Shown in pieces: positions 61,801 to 64,000 of a stretch of 64,000 nucleotides of DNA. The first letter of the stretch is position 1. Each line of letters begins with the position of its first letter. This DNA comes from Anisakis pegreffii. Taxonomy: Eukaryota > Nematoda > Chromadorea > Rhabditida > Anisakidae. A program made the position numbers and the translations under genes. The notes beneath the pieces were generated by a model, which ran no database searches, was not told where the DNA came from, and was given only the letters and a program-made list of their open reading frames with translations. The stretch covers positions 62,001-126,000 of the forward strand of contig JAPYMA010001215.1 of assembly GCA_035041965.1 (NCBI GenBank), written 5' to 3'.

Positions 61801-62877
61801 GCATGCGGCTAGAGTCTGCAATAACTCTTTGTTGATCTATACCGCCACGTGACATATTTTGTGATATTTGTTATGTGATTTTACCTAGTTATAATGGTGT
61901 TGCCTAGCTTTAAAAATTCACATTATTCATGGACAATTTTAATGTTCCCACGTAAAAATTTTAATACGATTACATTCACGACTCACAATCAGATTTCAAT
62001 AAAATTTTCTGTAAAAATTGTGGTTTTTTTTTGAGGTTTGCAAGCAGTTGATTTCGGCTAAAATATCATTCTAGATTGGTTGGATAGAGTTTTGGAATTT
62101 GTGATATTGCGGAGCGTATAAATTTGAATATTCAGAAAGATTCGATCACCAGCGCTTTCGATAGGATGATGATGGCAGATTTTGCGATGAGAAAGCGAAA
62201 TGTATCCTTGTCGCGATTACCAAGAGCAACGTAGAACTCACTTGGTAGAATACCAATGAAATAGGTGGTAAATTGGTCTGAATTATGAAATAAGTAAATG
62301 AACTTTAAGGTTGCAGCAAACCGAAAATAAACATAACACTAAGATTATACTTTTCTCTGCTAGAATCCAAGAACAATCGTGAATTCTTGCCGTTTTTAAA
62401 GTGAATCATGAAGCGATACTTATTCGTTGAATGTATTGCAAATTTTGAAGGCAATTTGAGAAGAAACGCTCGGAAATGTGAAAAAGCATTATGCGGAGCA
62501 GATATGTCACCGAAATGGTGACATAGCTTTGAAGTGGAAAAATGAATGGTGCAATTGAGAGGGATTTCGAAAATATTCATGAATTGAAGAGGTTCTATAA
62601 AAGAACATGCTATCGGAGTTTCGATTCTAGACGGGCTCTGAGAAACATTCGACGGCTTTTACTGATGAAAAGATAGTGGCATTTCGAATCTGTGATGAAC
62701 GAATGAATGAATATTTGAAATGATTCATTTAGTTGACTAACCAAGTGTTGAGACCAGAAAAACGATAAGTGCTAACTGCAAAGTGAATGGACATATACTC
62801 TGTTTAAGGGGAAACAAAATTTGGAATAGAATCCCAATACGTCGTAGAAGATTTCGATCAAGGGATAACTTTTTCAT
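55882..62877 (-). CDS. ABCD4: ABCD4-type half ABC transporter
   Basis: Sixteen exons give 656 residues: 62877-62742, 62277-62150, 61815-61676, 61170-61051, 60754-60629, 60349-60204, 59811-59669, 59237-59146, 58948-58801, 58143-58061, 57815-57718, 57432-57322, 57120-56986, 56731-56638, 56543-56399, 56007-55882. Subfamily D half-transporters act as dimers; ABCD4 (606 residues in human) moves cobalamin out of lysosomes. N-terminal [39 protein letters not shown] and [20 protein letters not shown] match ABCD4. In the ATPase domain: Walker [10 protein letters not shown] (469-477), Q-loop region [11 protein letters not shown], signature FSRGELQR (571-578), Walker B IVFLDES (591-597) and H-loop H625 in SVGHRQS. 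The signature has FSRGE where most ABC proteins have LSGGE. Residues encoded by 58948-57718 form a longer, polar linker than in human. It could be called pmp-5-like in nematode naming. First ATG at 62877 is followed directly by the conserved segment. Confidence 0.92.
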
Positions 62878-64000
62878 TGCAGCAGTTAGGTGGTGGTGAG
62901 CTGCAATGAAATCTTTTGACGAATGCACTGACCAAGTTCTGAAATGCGATCGATCATTTGATTTTTTGCAAGGTGCATTTCATCAGCTTACATTCAGGCG
63001 GCTGCAAGTATGTTTTACAAAATTTTCTGGAATATGGATGACTGCAGAAAAATTGCGAACAAAATATTTAACCACGTTCAACTAACGAATGAATAAAACG
63101 CGATGCTGACGAATTGTATTATAAGTGCATAACAAATCAACATAGCCACTAAAATAAGACAATACACAACAAATTCGCGCATCATTCAAGTGTGCAAATA
63201 TGGATTTGAATTTGAATAACTGAATGACGGTCATATGAATTTTTGGATATTCATTACTAAAATACAGTCAGTTACTTTACTCACAAATGGAGCGGAAGGA
63301 ATTGCGACGAGTTGAAAAGCCGATTTGGTTGTTGAAAACACCGCGATCAGCATTGTTGATAAAAGCTTTCAAAAAAAATCATATCACTGACGAGCAGAAC
63401 ATATGAATAATACATGAACAAAAAAATGGTAGATGCGAAATGAACGAGGAGTGATTATCTGTCGATTACAGATTAGATATTGATGAAGATTGTTTATTGT
63501 ATATTGACAATAACAACAAAACAATATCAGCGATGAGAAGAGAGTGCGGGGAAATTCACTGCTATCAATACTGACGATTGTTTATTTTATTGAGTGCACA
63601 ACGCACTAGATGAGAATCAAAACTTTTTTCCGGGTTTTAAACACAATGAAGTGTTTTCAATAGAAATTTGAATAGCGTTTTGAGCGTTTGCATCCACAAA
63701 GCATAATACACTGTACTATCTGAACAATGGCTGATAACAATTGAGAAGAGAGGATTTGGAATCAACTTTAGAAAATCGGATTAGAAACAGTTTAATCAGT
63801 AAGTCAAATCGAAAAAAATCCAGACAACTTTAAAAATTCTATGATGAGATGAAGATAAGCAATCTTTGTTGAAGCGTTGCAATTGTATTGATTCATAAGT
63901 CATACTGTGTTGAATTAAGAAGTAATATACAAAGATTGCACAAGCTTTTTTGACGCTAACGCACAGTTTCATTGCAATTCACAGATGCCAACCCGCAGGT
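62878..64000. other. Right end, no confident gene
   Basis: Should hold the ABCD4 promoter. On the minus strand a hydrophobic stretch at about 63287-63358 runs into a strong GTGAGT donor and could be an exon of a gene beyond the window, and a 36-codon very hydrophobic frame lies at about 63072-63182, but the two do not splice in frame. No call is made. Confidence 0.4.

Overview
ORGANISM. The window reads as nuclear DNA of a nematode. It is AT-rich, its genes are broken into short exons, and most splice acceptors end in TTTCAG, the typical nematode 3' splice signal. No bacterial operons, phage genes or CRISPR arrays are visible. Species and chromosome cannot be read from the sequence. Exon models below were joined by hand from splice signals and reading-frame continuity. 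They are predictions, but six multi-exon models (odd, PIEZO, RPS4, TRUB2, the orphan nuclear-like protein, ABCD4) give uninterrupted frames end to end. LAYOUT. 1-12.6 kb is gene-poor and may be upstream regulatory DNA of the next gene. 12.6-15.3 kb (+) holds an Odd-skipped zinc-finger gene. 15.3-20.4 kb is gene-poor. 20.4-32.9 kb (+) is a 31-exon PIEZO mechanosensitive channel gene. 33-36 kb is gene-poor with a faint pogo/Tigger-like transposon end. 36.0-38.0 kb (+) is ribosomal protein S4, with one copy of a C/D-box snoRNA in each of three consecutive introns. 38.5-41.0 kb (+) is a TRUB2-type pseudouridine synthase. 41.8-49.0 kb (-) is a predicted multi-pass membrane protein gene. Its introns appear to contain a small secreted-protein gene on the opposite strand (43.0-43.7 kb) and a heat-shock hsp70 gene on the same strand (46.0-48.0 kb). 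49.0-51.5 kb is a repeat island with foldback arms, a diverged tandem array, a perfect 33-bp-arm palindrome and an inverted copy of the hsp70 3' flank. 52.5-55.2 kb (-) is an unrecognised basic 412-residue protein. 55.9-62.9 kb (-) is an ABCD4-type half ABC transporter. 62.9-64 kb shows nothing certain. HOW IT FITS TOGETHER. Most genes are unrelated housekeeping or developmental genes. Two are linked by theme: RPS4 hosts guides predicted to 2'-O-methylate the 18S decoding-region loop, and its neighbour TRUB2 belongs to an RNA-modifying family. The most interesting structures are the triplicated intronic snoRNA and the nested, partly inverted hsp70 neighbourhood.
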